From the NCBI GenBank assembly GCA_035041965.1, contig JAPYMA010001814.1:62001-126000 (forward strand): a DNA stretch of 64,000 bases. Direction: 5' to 3'. The notes under the pieces were generated by a model, which saw only the letters and a list, made by a program, of their open reading frames with translations, ran no database searches and had not been told where the DNA came from. The DNA is from Anisakis pegreffii (taxonomy: Eukaryota > Nematoda > Chromadorea > Rhabditida > Anisakidae). Shown here piece by piece: positions 1 through 13,136 of this stretch. Both the position numbers and the translations under genes were made by a program. Numbering within the stretch: position 1 is the stretch's first letter; each line of letters begins with the position of its first letter.

Positions 1-161
1 AATGGATTGAAGAATACGAGGAATAATTAGATGTCGCAACTGTATCGTGAAATGAACGGTTTTTCAATCAGTGACTGCACTCGATATCAGCACAATAAAG
101 TGAGACAGAGGAGATGAGCGAGGAGATTTGGAATGAGAGTGCATTCGCTGATTAGTGAAGC

Positions 162-404
162 TCATGAAAAATGGCGATGGATAATGGTGATTTTAGAGGA
201 AGAAGCAGCATTTGATGCATGATGAAACACCATTTGTTCGGTTGGAATCAATAAATCATCTATGGATGCCTGGTTGGGTACGGAATGCAAGGATGCGATA
301 ATGCTATGAGGGTGGTGGTGATCATTAGGATTCGACTTAATTAGGATGAAAGGCGTTGAGGATATCACATAAGAAGCAAGCAGAAAAATAGCAGCAACAC
401 GCAT
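162..404 (-). CDS. possible small secreted peptide ORF (80 aa)
   Basis: An 80-codon ATG-to-stop reading frame whose first ~18 residues (MRVAAIFLLASYVISS) have the charge-then-hydrophobic pattern of a signal peptide. The remainder is rich in His and Ser, has no Cys pattern and no dibasic cleavage sites that would mark a neuropeptide precursor. I do not recognise a family. It could be the signal-peptide exon of a gene running off the left edge, since the window begins 161 bases downstream of its stop. An ORF of this length also occurs by chance in this sequence, so the call rests on the signal-like N-terminus. Confidence 0.3.
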   Translation of the reverse strand: MRVAAIFLLASYVISSTPFILIKSNPNDHHHPHSIIASLHSVPNQASIDDLLIPTEQMVFHHASNAASSSKITIIHRHFS

Positions 405-3400
405 TCCTTCAGTTGAGAATCTTTCTTCGCTATTTCTCTGGTATATTCTTTCACTGCTGATGAATCAAATATCTTCTACCAATCGTAATTACCCTGCACT
501 TCAACAATAATTACAATCTCCAAATATTCATCATAGCGCATTTCGTGAAAATCAATTCAGGTGTTAAGTTGGAGTCATCAGAACATGCGTAATGAATTTC
601 GTAACGCAGCAACGGCACTATCTAAGCACTGTGAGAGAGTTGATCGAGATGAGTGACAAGTAAGAAAATAATTCAGTACACGTGATGAAGTATTCTGTGA
701 AAAAATTCCGGTTTTGGTAATTTCACGATCAATTGAGCCAGATCAATCAATATGAGTGAAGGAGGTTCATTGTATTGGTTGAATAACAGCCGTCCGTTGA
801 ACGAGTAAGTAATCGTCTACTCAACAACAATGTGGATTGTGCGATTCATGATGCGACAGATGACGCTTTGACTTTCGAATACTCATCAAGCGCTTTCATG
901 TGTCACTATTGCCAACCAGTGTCGATTATACATTTCCTTCGATACATCATCTGTTATGACGGCTTAAGCTCAGCCAGACTTCAACACGGATGCATCAATT
1001 GTGTGCGATTAATCCACCATTCATTACACTCAACAACAAGTCATTACGTGTGCTTAACTGCAAATTTTCAGTTACTCCGTCATGTCGTAAAAACCATTGT
1101 CACTCTTCAGTCGCTCTAAATGAAGCGAAAGTCATAAATTTTTAATGCAAGAAAGTCAGCGTTGTCGCAAACGAGTTGAAGTTATCAATTTCAATGATAG
1201 TCATGATGAAACTGCTCTCGTAGGATGCATAATCGAACAGATGATATCCAGTGCTCGCTGATTCAATCAGTAGGATCCTGAAAACAAATCATTGGGATAA
1301 AGTGAGCGTCTAGCTAGCAGATTAGCGATTTCGTTATATGTGGCAACTTTTGGTGAAGTTTATTCGATCTGAAAGATATAATATCCATTCGAATTTGTTA
1401 TTTCTATTGCATATCAGAACGGCAGTTTTTTTATATGTTAGCGGTATATTTGATCAAGAAAGAAACGAGTGATCAATAGAAACTGGACTGAAACAAATCA
1501 AAAAGGATGTATCACAATTTAGACAATGAAAGAGCAAATCCATGCTTAATGGTGCGAAGCAACAGTGACTACATCGTCAGTAAATTTCAGATCTTTATAT
1601 CTTTTATGATTTTGCAGTATGAAAAAGTGTGAAGTTCTTAAGAATGAGGTTTTCGAATACGTTTGGATCCATGTCAGTTGTGTTCAAACTGAATTTTATG
1701 CAGCAAAAAAAAATTCATGATCAGGATTATAAATAGATCAAGAGCATCACAACCTCACATCATATTGATGCTTTAAGTGAAAAGTTTTTTATGAGAATGC
1801 TGTCAGAAAATTGAGATGCTCAAAAGTGGTATGGCAGTTTTCAATGAAAAAGCATTGATGCATGTCACGTTTGCAATTCTGTCATTCCTGATGAGAATGA
1901 GCGCATTGAAATGAGAGTGCTGATCATCTGAGTGAAACCGAATGCGATTGCTTGCAGCAACGAACATAATTTGATGGAGAAGGCAACCAAGTAATTTGCT
2001 GCCGTGCAATTTATGTTCGAATCTTGATACAACTTCCTAATCAATGCATGGCTAGCGTTTATGAAGGATGTTGGTGATTTCGGCTGAAGAATTCATGTCC
2101 CAAGAGGGATGAACGTATTGATGACATGAATACGTACGGTTGTTATGAATGCTAATGAAGATGAGAAATTAATGGGATCGTTGCAGCCCCTAAATAGATC
2201 GAGTGTGCAGTGTGTAGAAAATAGATTGAATGAAAATAGATCCTCACTCATTTTCTACGAACAACCCATAAATAAAGCTCATTTTCATGCTGTCCACCAA
2301 AATTATTTTGTTTTCTGTTTTCGCACATCATACTAATCAAATCATATTGATCATCTCTGTGAAAGGAAATGAATCAAGAAGGTTCGCTCTGAAACATTGT
2401 TAGCACGTTGTGTATTCTTCTCACTTGTCATCATTTATACGAGTATAAGTACCCATTTTATTGGCAATAATATAACATTAAATGCCCATTTTTATGCGAC
2501 ATTCCTGAGGCAGCAATCAAGCATGTGAACGTTTTTTTTTGGTAAAAACTGTTGATACGTACATTGGAAGAGCGAAAACGCAGAAAGGAAATCGTATTTT
2601 TTTGATAGAACGTTAACACGTGTTATAACAAAGAATGACTGCATTGCTAGCACAACGAAAACTGGATTTCACATCGACATTTTTGTTTCCATGATGATAC
2701 AACACTATTTCTATTACAGATTATAGCAATGATGGTAATGCGCCTTGCACTTGAACGTTATGAGCGACAATAAATCGAAAATGTATTTCTGGTTCGACTC
2801 CAGCGGACAGCTGTGCTGCTTAAATAAATGAATTGCGCTCATCAGAATGAATCGCACTGTCGAAAGTGCTCTTTTGTTCGATTAATTTCATGTGATTGAT
2901 TCCACGTTGAACATTTCCACTGTCATTTCAGCGAACCCTCCAAGTGTATGTTTAAGTTTCATTGGCCTCAATCAAATTTTCCAGTCAAATTAGCACGACT
3001 GATATCTTGTATGAAGTTTCTCATTGATTTGTTGTTTCCAAAAATGTTCAATTCAATAAATTTGCTCGTCTGAGGATCAAAAAGCAAAAAGCATGATCGC
3101 TTTCTCAGAGCATGATGGAGAGTGATACCATTGAGTCAACGGTGTACTGATAGAAATAGTAATTGTATTGTATCGCAGATGATATCAGTATCACTGATGC
3201 TATTAGTGACGATAATCCGGTGATTAATGTTAATCTTAATACCACTGATTATGCAGTTAATCGTGATTGAAGCATTGATTCGAACTGAATGATCAATAGC
3301 AAATATGACGCTAATAGCAACGCAGCAATCATTTTCAAATTATTGACAGCTATTGGGAAATGTGAAGCGATGTTTTGTAGGTGGGAGTGTTCAGAGAATG

Positions 3401-4212
3401 CTGATCTGAATGTACTTTTGTGTGTTTTTATCGCTGTGTTTGTTCATATGACTTTGACGAGTGAGGTTCCGAGTGAATGAACGAAAGCAACGTTGATTAG
3501 TGCATATTCCTAGGATTGTTAATATTTTTGATTTTACTTCCATTATTGTTGTTATCACTGTTACTAGTATTATTATCAATATTATTATCTTTATTGCCAA
3601 TAATTAATATCATTGTCAATATAATTGAATATAATGCACTTAATGACAATTAGTGCATTGCAATAGACTTCAAACGTTCCGTTCTTTCCGCCTTATATAA
3701 ATATTTATCTTGTACTGAAATCGATACACCGATCATTCAATGCAAATTGATTGCAGACTTTTTTTTCAGCTTAATATTTTACAGATCGTTAAAGCAATAA
3801 CCAACATGTTTTTGTAATATGGACGTGTAGAAAGATAATTTCAACCTAACTGCTACATAACCGTAATGCTGTGCTTGCTGAGTCGTTGTGCTGCATCTCA
3901 ATTGTTGCGACAAGCATTACCGTCGTGCCATCTGCATGGTTATCTAGAGGTGTATAACCGTCAAATCTTCACCTCAGTTATCAAGCCACAGCTCATTCGA
4001 ATAACCACTGTTAGCCATTTGCATTGATTGATTGTTATGTGATATGTCTCATGGAACATTGATCTCATTGATCAGCTTGAATCATGTGCATGCCACTCAG
4101 AATAGTTGTTGAAGAACGGTTGAAAGATTTCGGAATCCTAAGTTTTAGAATATTTTTCAAGATTTCCGTTATTTAATGATAGTATAATAGCGGTGAAATT
4201 GATCATTCATAG
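405..4212. other. no recognisable gene
   Basis: I find no ORF here with recognisable protein similarity and no chain of phase-compatible exons. The stretch from about 3,525 to 3,610 is ATT/AAT-rich simple-sequence-like DNA. The unseen first exon of the acetyltransferase gene that follows must lie at the right end. Confidence 0.5.
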
Positions 4213-6430
4213 ACTGATTTTGGCGATCTGCGGTTGTATCGAGCAACTGAAAAAGATTCGGTGGATATTCGAAACTTTATGGTGAAAGATTTCTTGATCA
4301 ATGAACCGCTCAATAAAGCAATTGGTTTCGCAGAAGTGGACAGCGAAGTTTTTTTCGACTGTCAGCAAATTTAATTTAATTTCCTTTTTATTCATTCATT
4401 CATGCATTCACTTCTGTTCAAATTAATTCGACATACGAAACATTCATCTGTCATCCAGTGAGATTCTTTTGTAGTCGACTGCTCATTTCATAGAGTTCGA
4501 CGATGGAAACATTTCATTTTAGTAATTAGCTGAATTCAATTTTCAGTTCACTTGTACAAAACTCATGTTTCGCACTAAAGCTGCCGTTTTTCTCAAGATG
4601 TCTTTGTGAAATGAATAAATTCAATTCAATAAATTGTAATACAGGAGGCAATATATTTATTGCTTGCACTGGCACAATGTAGAAACAAAAGTTCCTTGCA
4701 TGAGCATGATCGAAAAGTATTTTGCGAATGAACTTCACGACCGATTGAAGAGGGAATACCTTAGCGAAGGATGTTTGTTTTGTTTGCGGTTTGCAGCTAC
4801 TGTGAAAGCCAGTGTAGCATCGTCGTTCAGTTATCTGCTTCGTGATACCAATGGCAATATTGCAGCAGTTGAATTGTGCTCACCAATGCTAAGATCAAAG
4901 CAGCAACAGAACGTTGTGAGTCTGCATGTGTTCATTTTCGAATTCAGAACAATTTCAGTGAAACGACGAATCAAATGCTCATCAAAATGAGAACAACTTT
5001 GTGTGCATTTGCACAGCCATTATCAATAATGTCATCCCTCGTTTTGATACGAAACAATCTCATTTGACATTTGTAAAAGCCTAATTTCTTCAATTTCTAT
5101 CCATGGCTTATAAAAGAGTATCAAATTCCTTGTACCATTCCACCAAACCAACAGTCTTGAGTGTTTTCTGCTCAGCGACAGTTGGCAGTCATGAAATTCG
5201 AATGGTTTCAGTTTCAAATAATTTCTGACTGAAGCGTTCATTTTCAGAGAAACCCAAAAGATGATCTAATACCAGAATTGACTGGAAAAGCTATGCTGAT
5301 AGAGAATATACTGGTTGAACTGGAAAGCAAAGTAAGTGCTCAAAAGTAGTTTTACGGCTTTATTTATTTAATTTATTGAATGGTTTGGCCTCTGTAGGTT
5401 CCTGGCCAGAATCGTTTCACCTAACCGTAAAGTTTCAATCGTTATTTCGAATGGTTCGTTCATTCAGTCAATTCGTAAATGAGGATTAAAATCGTCGTAA
5501 GGGAGTGCAAACCTTTCCTCACATGTACGACCAAATTTGACAGCAATTTCTTCTTGTCAATGAGATTGCATTAGAGTGGGGTCAGAGAGATCAAAGAGAT
5601 TGTCTTCGTTTGACATTCAATTGCACATTGCCGTTCGTTGAAAAATAGTTTCTGAATTCAAAAAATCACGTTATTCATCTGCTCACATCGCTGTATTATT
5701 CATTCTTTCACGTTCTTTTAAGCATTCATCAAAACAATTGCTATGTTTGTGGTTCGGCTTTAGTGCACATCTCAGCGTCAAATATTTAATCATTTCTAAT
5801 GTATCTATCAATCATCGAAAAAAAGAGCTTTTCTTTTTTTGACAAGCAAAAATTTGTTGTATTGTGTGAATTTGCTCACTCGATGTAAATATGTACAGAT
5901 ATGGCCATTGATGTCGCCCGAGATAAACCGACTGCTAGTTCTGAACATAATCTCAGTTGATAGCAAATATCGACGACTCGGTCTAGCCGCAAAACTGATT
6001 GACTACTCGATGGACGATAGCCGCGAGATGGGATGCTATCAAGGAATGATCACCGAAGCAACGGCGATCAACTCACAATTGGTCTGTACACTTTCATTTT
6101 TATGCGCATTAAAACCGATTAATCGGAATGTTGCTGGCGTCAAATACGTCACTGAACTGATAACGAAGTGCAAATGATCTCATAACGATCACACGCAATC
6201 TTTAAAGTAATGCAATGAGAGTGTGAAGAAATGGGTTTGTTTACAAACGCAAACTATGTTTCAACCAGAATATATCTTTAATATGAATTTATTTTCAGCT
6301 CTTCAAAAAGCTTGGTTTCAAAACAATTTTCAAGATAGACCATGCTAAATGGTTGGATGCAAATGGCAATCGTATATTCGTTTGTGAGGATCGAACAATC
6401 AGTGCAAATTTAATGTTCCGTAAATTCTGA
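4213..6430 (+). CDS. GNAT-family N-acetyltransferase, paralogue 1 (5 exons seen; start missing)
   Basis: Exons 4213-4360, 4797-4915, 5248-5331, 5899-6081 and 6299-6430 join in frame (phases 1,0,0,0) to a TGA stop, giving 221 residues without the initiator Met. The order of motifs is that of nematode/insect arylalkylamine-type N-acetyltransferases: an N-terminal helix ending in NEPLNKAIGF, a strand with SYLLRDTNGNIAA, the acetyl-CoA loop VDSKYRRLGLAAKLID (R-x-x-G-x-A), the ITEATAINSQ segment, and the final LFKKLGFKTIFKI...W...G strand. The family transfers acetyl from acetyl-CoA to amines in the cytoplasm; the substrate cannot be read from sequence. The first exon must be short and lies upstream, because a TAG stands in frame just before 4213. 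The donors after exons 1 and 4 (GTCAGC, GTCTGT) are weak. A paralogue with the same intron positions lies 4.5 kb downstream. Confidence 0.85.
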
Positions 6431-8210
6431 TTGACCAACTTGAATATGATGAAAATGTTGCAAGTGAAGCATGCTATCTGAGCATCGTTCACTAATCAAG
6501 AGCACCTGATTCTGTAAGAAATTCAGCAGATTCTCAACGAAATTAAGTATAGAAAACCATTTGGTTTTGTCTCATGCGGACCAATTCACTTTTTATTTCG
6601 TTGATTACAAATGAGAATTGAATGCAACAGATGAGCGAAATCCCCTCGGAAATCATTGCTGATGCAACTGAAGATGAGATTGAATTAATCAGAGGTGTGT
6701 TCTGAGAGTAACTGAATCTTGAATAAATTGTATTTGGCTTCTTATCAGATTCCCTTTATCTGCTGTATGTAATGCTTTAGCAAATGCCGTGCCTTTTAGT
6801 CAAGTGCGATCGATGTCGAATAATGTATTTAATAAAGATCATTTACTGATTAAATCTTTGTTATTCATAACAACAAATTCCCAACAACCTAATAATATCA
6901 ACAGTGATTTAAGCTGATGTTTTTCTTGTTTCCTTAGGTGCATGCCCGTAATGATATTTCAAAGAAATTGGAAAGATGTTTAAAAGAAATCTCTCACGTG
7001 CACGTTCATGACACTTGGTTTTCTTATTACGTCAACTCTGTACTATTGATGATTTCAGTACCAGAAATGATAATAATAATAATAACAGTGATGAGAATAA
7101 TAATGATACAATAGTAGTAATGATAGTAGAAGCAATGACAACAGAACACCAAATTTTTTGCCAAAATTTCGATACTAAAGCCATCACTAGCATATTGTTG
7201 GTAGAATACTGAGTGATACAGCTAACAATAGTAAAACAGTATTGGTTTTGTTGATTTAACTGTTTTGCTTCTGGATAGGATCATGGTAATAGTACATGAA
7301 TTGGTGATTGTTTGGTTGATGATGTTGTATGGATATTGGCATGGAATGTTGATTGGTGTTATTCGAGGTATTTCACGGCCTGAAACATTTCTTCTGATTT
7401 TGGATTTTTTGTGTGATCTGAAACGCAATGACTTGGTCGAATTGTGGTGATAAATTGACGCTGTAAATGGTTGATGTGTAGAGGACGGAGGAGAAAGTGA
7501 GGTATAAAAGCAGGGAATGGGACAGTAGCGTAGAGTGCTTGATGAGACGGTGTTGAATTTGATTTTTCCAAATCAGTGGACCAAAGTAGTGCATAACCCA
7601 TGTGATGAAAACTGGTTTTGAGTTCGAAGGCAATATTATCGGTGAAACAAGACGACGGAGAAAAGCAAAGTCCTAGATCGAGAAAAGAAATTCTCAACGC
7701 AAACGAATGAAATTCATTAAAATTTCTCAAACAAAAGATCAACTCGGGACACATCGGAATCAGTGTATCAGTTAAGCGAAGAGATTTTGCAGCACTATTC
7801 GAAATAGTCAATCGTGATCTAGTGAAAATCTGCTTATTACATTCTTCAACCAATGAACCTATCGGTAACAAAACCTATCAAACATGAGTAAAACACATGC
7901 ATCACCAATACCTGGTTGACAACAGGCACAAAGTGGAGCCACCCGGAAAACATCACAAAACGTCTACTATCTCAACACTCCGCTCCATCAGTTCTTTAGG
8001 TCTTTATTAAAACTGACAAAATTCCCGACGACCAAATAAGTTCAACGGAAACCAGTTCTTCTTGGATCAGACTTATCATCAGCACCCGTAACGACTCCGC
8101 CGTTGAAACCAGTTGATTCCTAATTCGCATTTTCAGTCCACTACCTCGATACAGTACAATTCACATTACCAATACTCATTACCACATCAAGAAACTAACA
8201 TTTGTTCATG

Positions 8211-8340
8211 TCAAACTACTTGAGTCATTCTATAATACCGTATGTCGTTTTACTTGAGCCTTTCTATAATACCACCAAACTCTGCACATTTGATCACTTC
8301 AGTGTGATTCAGATCTACAGTAATATCACGAGCACCATTT
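8211..8340. repeat. direct repeat, copy 1 (partner 8491-8590)
   Basis: Both copies start TCAAACTAC and share the blocks CATTCTA-AATACCG, GCACATTTGATCACTT and AATATCACGAGC in the same order. Copy 1 carries an extra ~30 bases in which its own start is partly repeated. No coding content or terminal inverted repeats are seen. Confidence 0.7.
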
Positions 8341-8490
8341 TCAAACTACCCGTACTCTCAAGTTTGCACAGCAACACCAGCATTTCTTATTACCATCGGA
8401 TTCAGCAGATTCTCAGCATTCAAAATGATATATTTATTGCCGACCGATTTCGCTTACTTCAAAAGATGTAACTGATTTTCCGATGATAAC

Positions 8491-8590
8491 TCAAACTACA
8501 TGAGCCATTCTAGAATACCGCCCAACTATGCACATTTGATCACTTTAGCGTGATCAATGATTCGGTTCTGCAGCAATATCACGAGCTTCT
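8491..8590. repeat. direct repeat, copy 2 (partner 8211-8340)
   Basis: Second, diverged copy, about 280 bases downstream in the same orientation. See copy 1 for the shared blocks. Confidence 0.7.
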
Positions 8591-10946
8591 CATTTGAGAA
8601 CACGCAAACATTTCATGAAAGCTTGATGATGTGTGCCTGATCTGGATACTTTAGCAATGCTAATGCAAAGTGATAGCTAAAGTTAAACTGCTACACGTTC
8701 ACCTCTTCAAGTCAATTTGCATCATTCATCATAGCTCTGCTCAGGATATCTGTCATGAGTACTGAAATATGTTATCCATCAAAATTATGTTCATTGTTCC
8801 AAAACAACTTTGAAAAGATCAAAAATTCAAATTCAAAATTTCGAAAAGATTCGTTCTTCATACGTTTGAAAGAACCTTTTTCATACGCGGAGCAACTTTT
8901 CTGTCTGCACTCTTTGTCTGATGATAAGACGGCTCAAGAACAGTTTTTGCCTCAGAAAACGATTGCTGAATCTGAACGAAGTCACCTGAAAGTTGATTGG
9001 AGTTTTTGTGGCATGGTAAGGCACATTTGCCTCGTAAATACGCATTGAACAGTATTGGATTCAAATGTTCCCTCATCGCATGCGAAAATGAGATTATCGC
9101 TGCGGCCGTCACGCTTTGATGTTCCAGTTCGTCTCAGCCATAATAGCGTTCTATTGATCAAGTCGTAGAGGTGGTAAGACAGGAGCAAATGCTTGTCAAT
9201 AACTGCATTACATAATGAAGTAAACATATGCTCAAGAAGAATTCTCATCAAACAAAATGAATTTTGACATCTCTTCAAAATCTCTTTCTCAAATGCAAAT
9301 AGCAAATAACTAGTCTTCAACAAGTAGTCGAGACACTCATTCGCACACTCATTCCTATTATCAGTTAGCACTCAAGAAGTGCCTTTCGAGTTACTTCTCG
9401 CAATTCGATTTCCCCATACTCTTCGAGTACATCCAACAGCCATTCCTATTCAAAAATTTTGCATGCCAGCCTTCGCAAGTAATCCCTAGCTTCGAAACAT
9501 CGACTTCATCGTTAAGACTTGTTTCCATCCTCTAATTAACTCCTATGTCTCCGAGGTAACCAGTTAATTCTATAGCATAATGAATGCCGAAGAGAGAGAC
9601 TATAAAAATGAATGTAACCAAAGTTTTTCATTCATGTAACATTCAATTATTTATGTACATTATAATTTCCAATAAGTTGAATCCAACCTGCATATATACA
9701 CTGAGCAACACGTATTAAGTACTGAGTTTTAGTATCAAGTATCATCCCGCTTCACGCATGTTACTTCCTTCAGTCGAACTTATTCACCATCTCGATTCCT
9801 CGCATTCTTCAATCGCATTTTCAGCATCTACCCGATACCCTCCAATAACAATTCGTCTCTCTCTCAACACAATCTTTCCAGTTTAATTCATTTCACTGCA
9901 CATTTTCAATGGTGAAACGAAGCTTAATGACGACTTCAAATTTACTAAATAAGGAATTTTGAAGTGATCATCAAACTTAGAAATTGATTTGTTCATTCAT
10001 TTCGATTGAATGATTCAGTCAAAATTCTGCCTGCTCTTTCATTAATTCAGAAAATTTCGATTGTTAATTCACTCAATCAGCAATTGCGAGTCTTTTCAGC
10101 TGAATTTCCTTTTGATGCAATAGAGTTTCATTTATGACGTTATAATCAAATTATTGTTGTATGATAAACCCGGTGAGATAGATGATGCACTGATACCGTT
10201 ACTCTTTTGAAGCAGCTCTCCGCAAAGATACGAAATTTGAGGTGAGTTTCCAGTGGACAATGCTGTTCAAGAGTGCGACTTGGATTTATCGCAATCACCG
10301 ATTCATTTCTAATGTATCTAATTTGATCAATGTCTTCAACCGTTCATTCTACTCTTCATCGAGCATCTTTCAAGAGTTCAATTCGATCTGCAGTCGTATC
10401 AATGCGCGATCACCGACTTCCATCTCACAGCACCGTTTATTGTCATCAATTACCGTTGGTGCTTGATGTCCATTAATTTTGTCAAGTTTCACTAACAATA
10501 CGTAAAAATGGTGAAATCCACCTTGACCAGGCACCTTGAAAGCATGTTCGACACCCTAGTTGATTCATATTGACCACTCAAAATAGTGAACTGTGTTCAA
10601 GTGCATAATTAAGTTTGCCTCCCCGATGGAAGAGTCTCTCCAAACTCTTATACATAAAGTCTCTCTTTGATCGGAGACGTGTTCTTCACATGGTCAGTGC
10701 AATCACATTCATAATCCGCTCTCACATTCCTAGTAAAAAATCGCTTTGTATACTAATGCAAACAGTCACATTTGTGGAACTCTAATCATAGGCCTGGGTT
10801 CACTTTTTGAATGAATTCGAATAAGATTACCCTCAAATTTTGATCTGTTAGTGAGAGGAATGTGTGAGAAGTTATCAATGAATAAATTGCGTATAAAGAA
10901 ATGAAAAGCATCTTGAAGTAACATTACATTTCTTACATTTGGTACG

Positions 10947-13136
10947 GTGGTTAAGGAGCGGAGTGGAGATAAATCAGCAGAAGTGAATCGTCTAAAGTTG
11001 ATACAACTGTGTGACAAGGATTTCGACGACGTTTTGGAGTTGTTGTTGGACGATTTTATTCGCAATGAACCGTTGAGCAATGCTCTCAATCTTACACGAA
11101 ATGAAGCACATTGGCTTTTTAAAGGTGCAAATTCTACTTTTTGGATAATAGCATGTTTATAGCAGAAAGCCAGCCATACCCATTCATGTATTTTCATAAT
11201 CTATCCACTGACCACTTTACTCTGTCAAAAAAGGCCAACCTTTGATCCTCATCTCTGATCTCCACAAGCTTCAAGCATTTCGAAGTGCATTTATTCTAAA
11301 TCACTAACTATAAGATTCGTCAATGGGTAATATTTCCACTCTCGTACAAATAACACAAAATGTTATTCTTGATCGTGAAAGCTTATGTCAATGCGTTGAA
11401 GAATGAATTATTGATAAAATCAGTAAGCAAATTATCAAATTTTTATGGTTACCAACTCGAGGAAGCATCAACTTGGGAGTGTAAGAGCAAAGAACTGCTT
11501 CCTTATGTAATAGTCTTATCATGCACTTGAATATCCGATATTCGAATGCGGATAACTGTTACAGAACTAACCCGTTCAACAATCTCGTCACCAGTATCAT
11601 ATGCATTCAAAACTCCAGAGGGGAAATTAGCTGCAATGCGTTTATGTAATATTATTGAGAGACCAGAACACAACGATGTAAGTGCAATATATGGATTCGT
11701 CTATTTATGCTCATTGCGTGTTTCTAAAATTCTGAACGACTTGAAGGTTTTCAGCAGATGGTCATGGAAATCTTCCTAAACTTCTTTATATCACTTCCAA
11801 ATTGTCGTTTTTTGTCGCTGTGAATACCAAAACAAATTCCAAAAGTCGATTATAACTTGAGGCAAACGCTTCTATCGCTAACAAAATTTCGATTCTCAAC
11901 AACTTTCCGTTCTGCATCATTTCGCAGAAATTGCAGTTTTTTTTTCAGGAGAAAGGCTTCTTCTCTCTCGTCGATTCTTTATCAGCTGAAGAATCTGCAA
12001 AACTCGGTTCCAAAGCGCACGAGATTTCTCGTATTGTGAGTGAACTCGAAAATAAGGTAAAAACTGATGATATTACAGTGCCCTCATCAAACGTTAAATG
12101 AAAAGTGTGGCAGTTATACAACTATTTGGTATGATCTGCAGCGCTTGCAGTAAGATCAACCATAAATAGCATCATTTTGATGAATTTTTCACAGTTCGTA
12201 TCTCTTTGCATCAATTCTGAGTATAAGGAAACTATCAATTGTTAAACGCTTATACAAAATTCACAGTTCAAAGCTGAATGAAATTTCGGCAGAATTCGAT
12301 TCGAAGTGACAGTGTAAATGTGACAAATTGCTTGGAAACACTTCAGACGTGGGAACTTGTTGGGTCTGAAGTAAAACGCTTACTGAATGTGGTGATATTG
12401 TGTTGTCATCGCAATTGGACACATCGAGGTCTGGTGAGCAGATTGCTCGAATGCGATATGGATAAGCAAAAGAGTATGGGCATTGATGGTGCAATCTCAG
12501 AGGCCACTGCTTATAGATCGCAAAATGTGAGCATTTTTCTAAAAGATTCTAAAAGTGATGAAAAAACTCACGATCAATAACACTTGGACAGTAAACAGCT
12601 TTTCGAATGCTGGTAGCTGGATTCACTCTGTATTTTGAATCCTCATAATGGTATAAGGATTCACTTCTCAAAACATGACCTCTTACGGCATTGAAGAACC
12701 GTTCTGTTTAACTGATGTCAATTTAAGATTAAGGTTGAATGCTGAACAAATTCAAAAAGTATTCATCATTATTGGGTTACTTAAAAGTTCTTATGACTCT
12801 ATCGATTCATCGTATTGACAATTGTTGAAAGTAGTTCAATGGAAAGTTCTATTGTTCAACATCAGCTCACATCAGTAAGAAACAATGCTGTCAAATGAGC
12901 ATTGTGGCGAAAGTTTAAGACCTTTCAGGCATTCACTTAGCAAACTAAATTCCTTCTTTGAAGAGCTCTTCAAGACAGTGTCATTAAAATCAGATGAATT
13001 TCAGCTGTACAAGAAATACGGCTACAAACCAATTTATGAAATCAAACATGCAGAATGGCTCGATAAAAATAATCAACGTATCTTCAAATGTAACGATGGA
13101 ACTAACGTTGCGCAGCTTGTTTTCAAGAAATATTAA
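10947..13136 (+). CDS. GNAT-family N-acetyltransferase, paralogue 2 (5 exons; start uncertain)
   Basis: Exons about 10947-11124, 11565-11677, 11949-12056, 12293-12526 and 13005-13136 join in frame (phases 1,0,0,0) and end at a TAA. The protein aligns along its whole length with paralogue 1: DFIRNEPLSNALNLT, SYAFKTPEGKLAAMRL, an acidic helix ending in SELENK, then SRLLE, ISEATAYRSQN and LYKKYGYKPIYEI. Introns fall at the same places and phases as in paralogue 1, so the pair arose by gene duplication. The acetyl-CoA loop reads HRNWTHRGLVSRLLE: the usual Gln/Arg three residues before the conserved Gly is Thr, and the last Gly/Ala is Val, so catalysis may be weakened. The true start codon is not visible; translation may begin in an upstream exon. 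AATAAA at 13251 and 13311 could serve as poly(A) signals. Confidence 0.82.

Larger units (their letters stand above)
6431..10946. other. intergenic: short direct repeat, possible acetyltransferase relic
   Basis: No convincing gene. It contains an AAT-rich run near 7066-7110, a ~100-bp direct repeat at 8211-8340 and 8491-8590, and a 170-codon - strand ORF at 7359-7871 with no recognisable domain. On the + strand at about 7785-7865 a short frame reading FEIVNRDLVKI...TNEPIG resembles the first-exon motif of the two flanking acetyltransferases, but no further exons follow. Confidence 0.4.

Noticed and set aside
832..1119. 95-codon + strand ORF
   Set aside because: No domain, no splice partners, Cys/His scattered without pattern; within the length expected by chance for this composition.
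7359..7871. 170-codon - strand ORF, the longest unexplained frame outside the genes
   Set aside because: Unusual in length but no recognisable domain, start context or neighbouring exons; kept only as a note in the intergenic entry.
8982..9371. 129-codon - strand ORF
   Set aside because: One or two ORFs of this size are expected by chance in 64 kb of this composition; overlaps other frames on both strands and has no recognisable motif.
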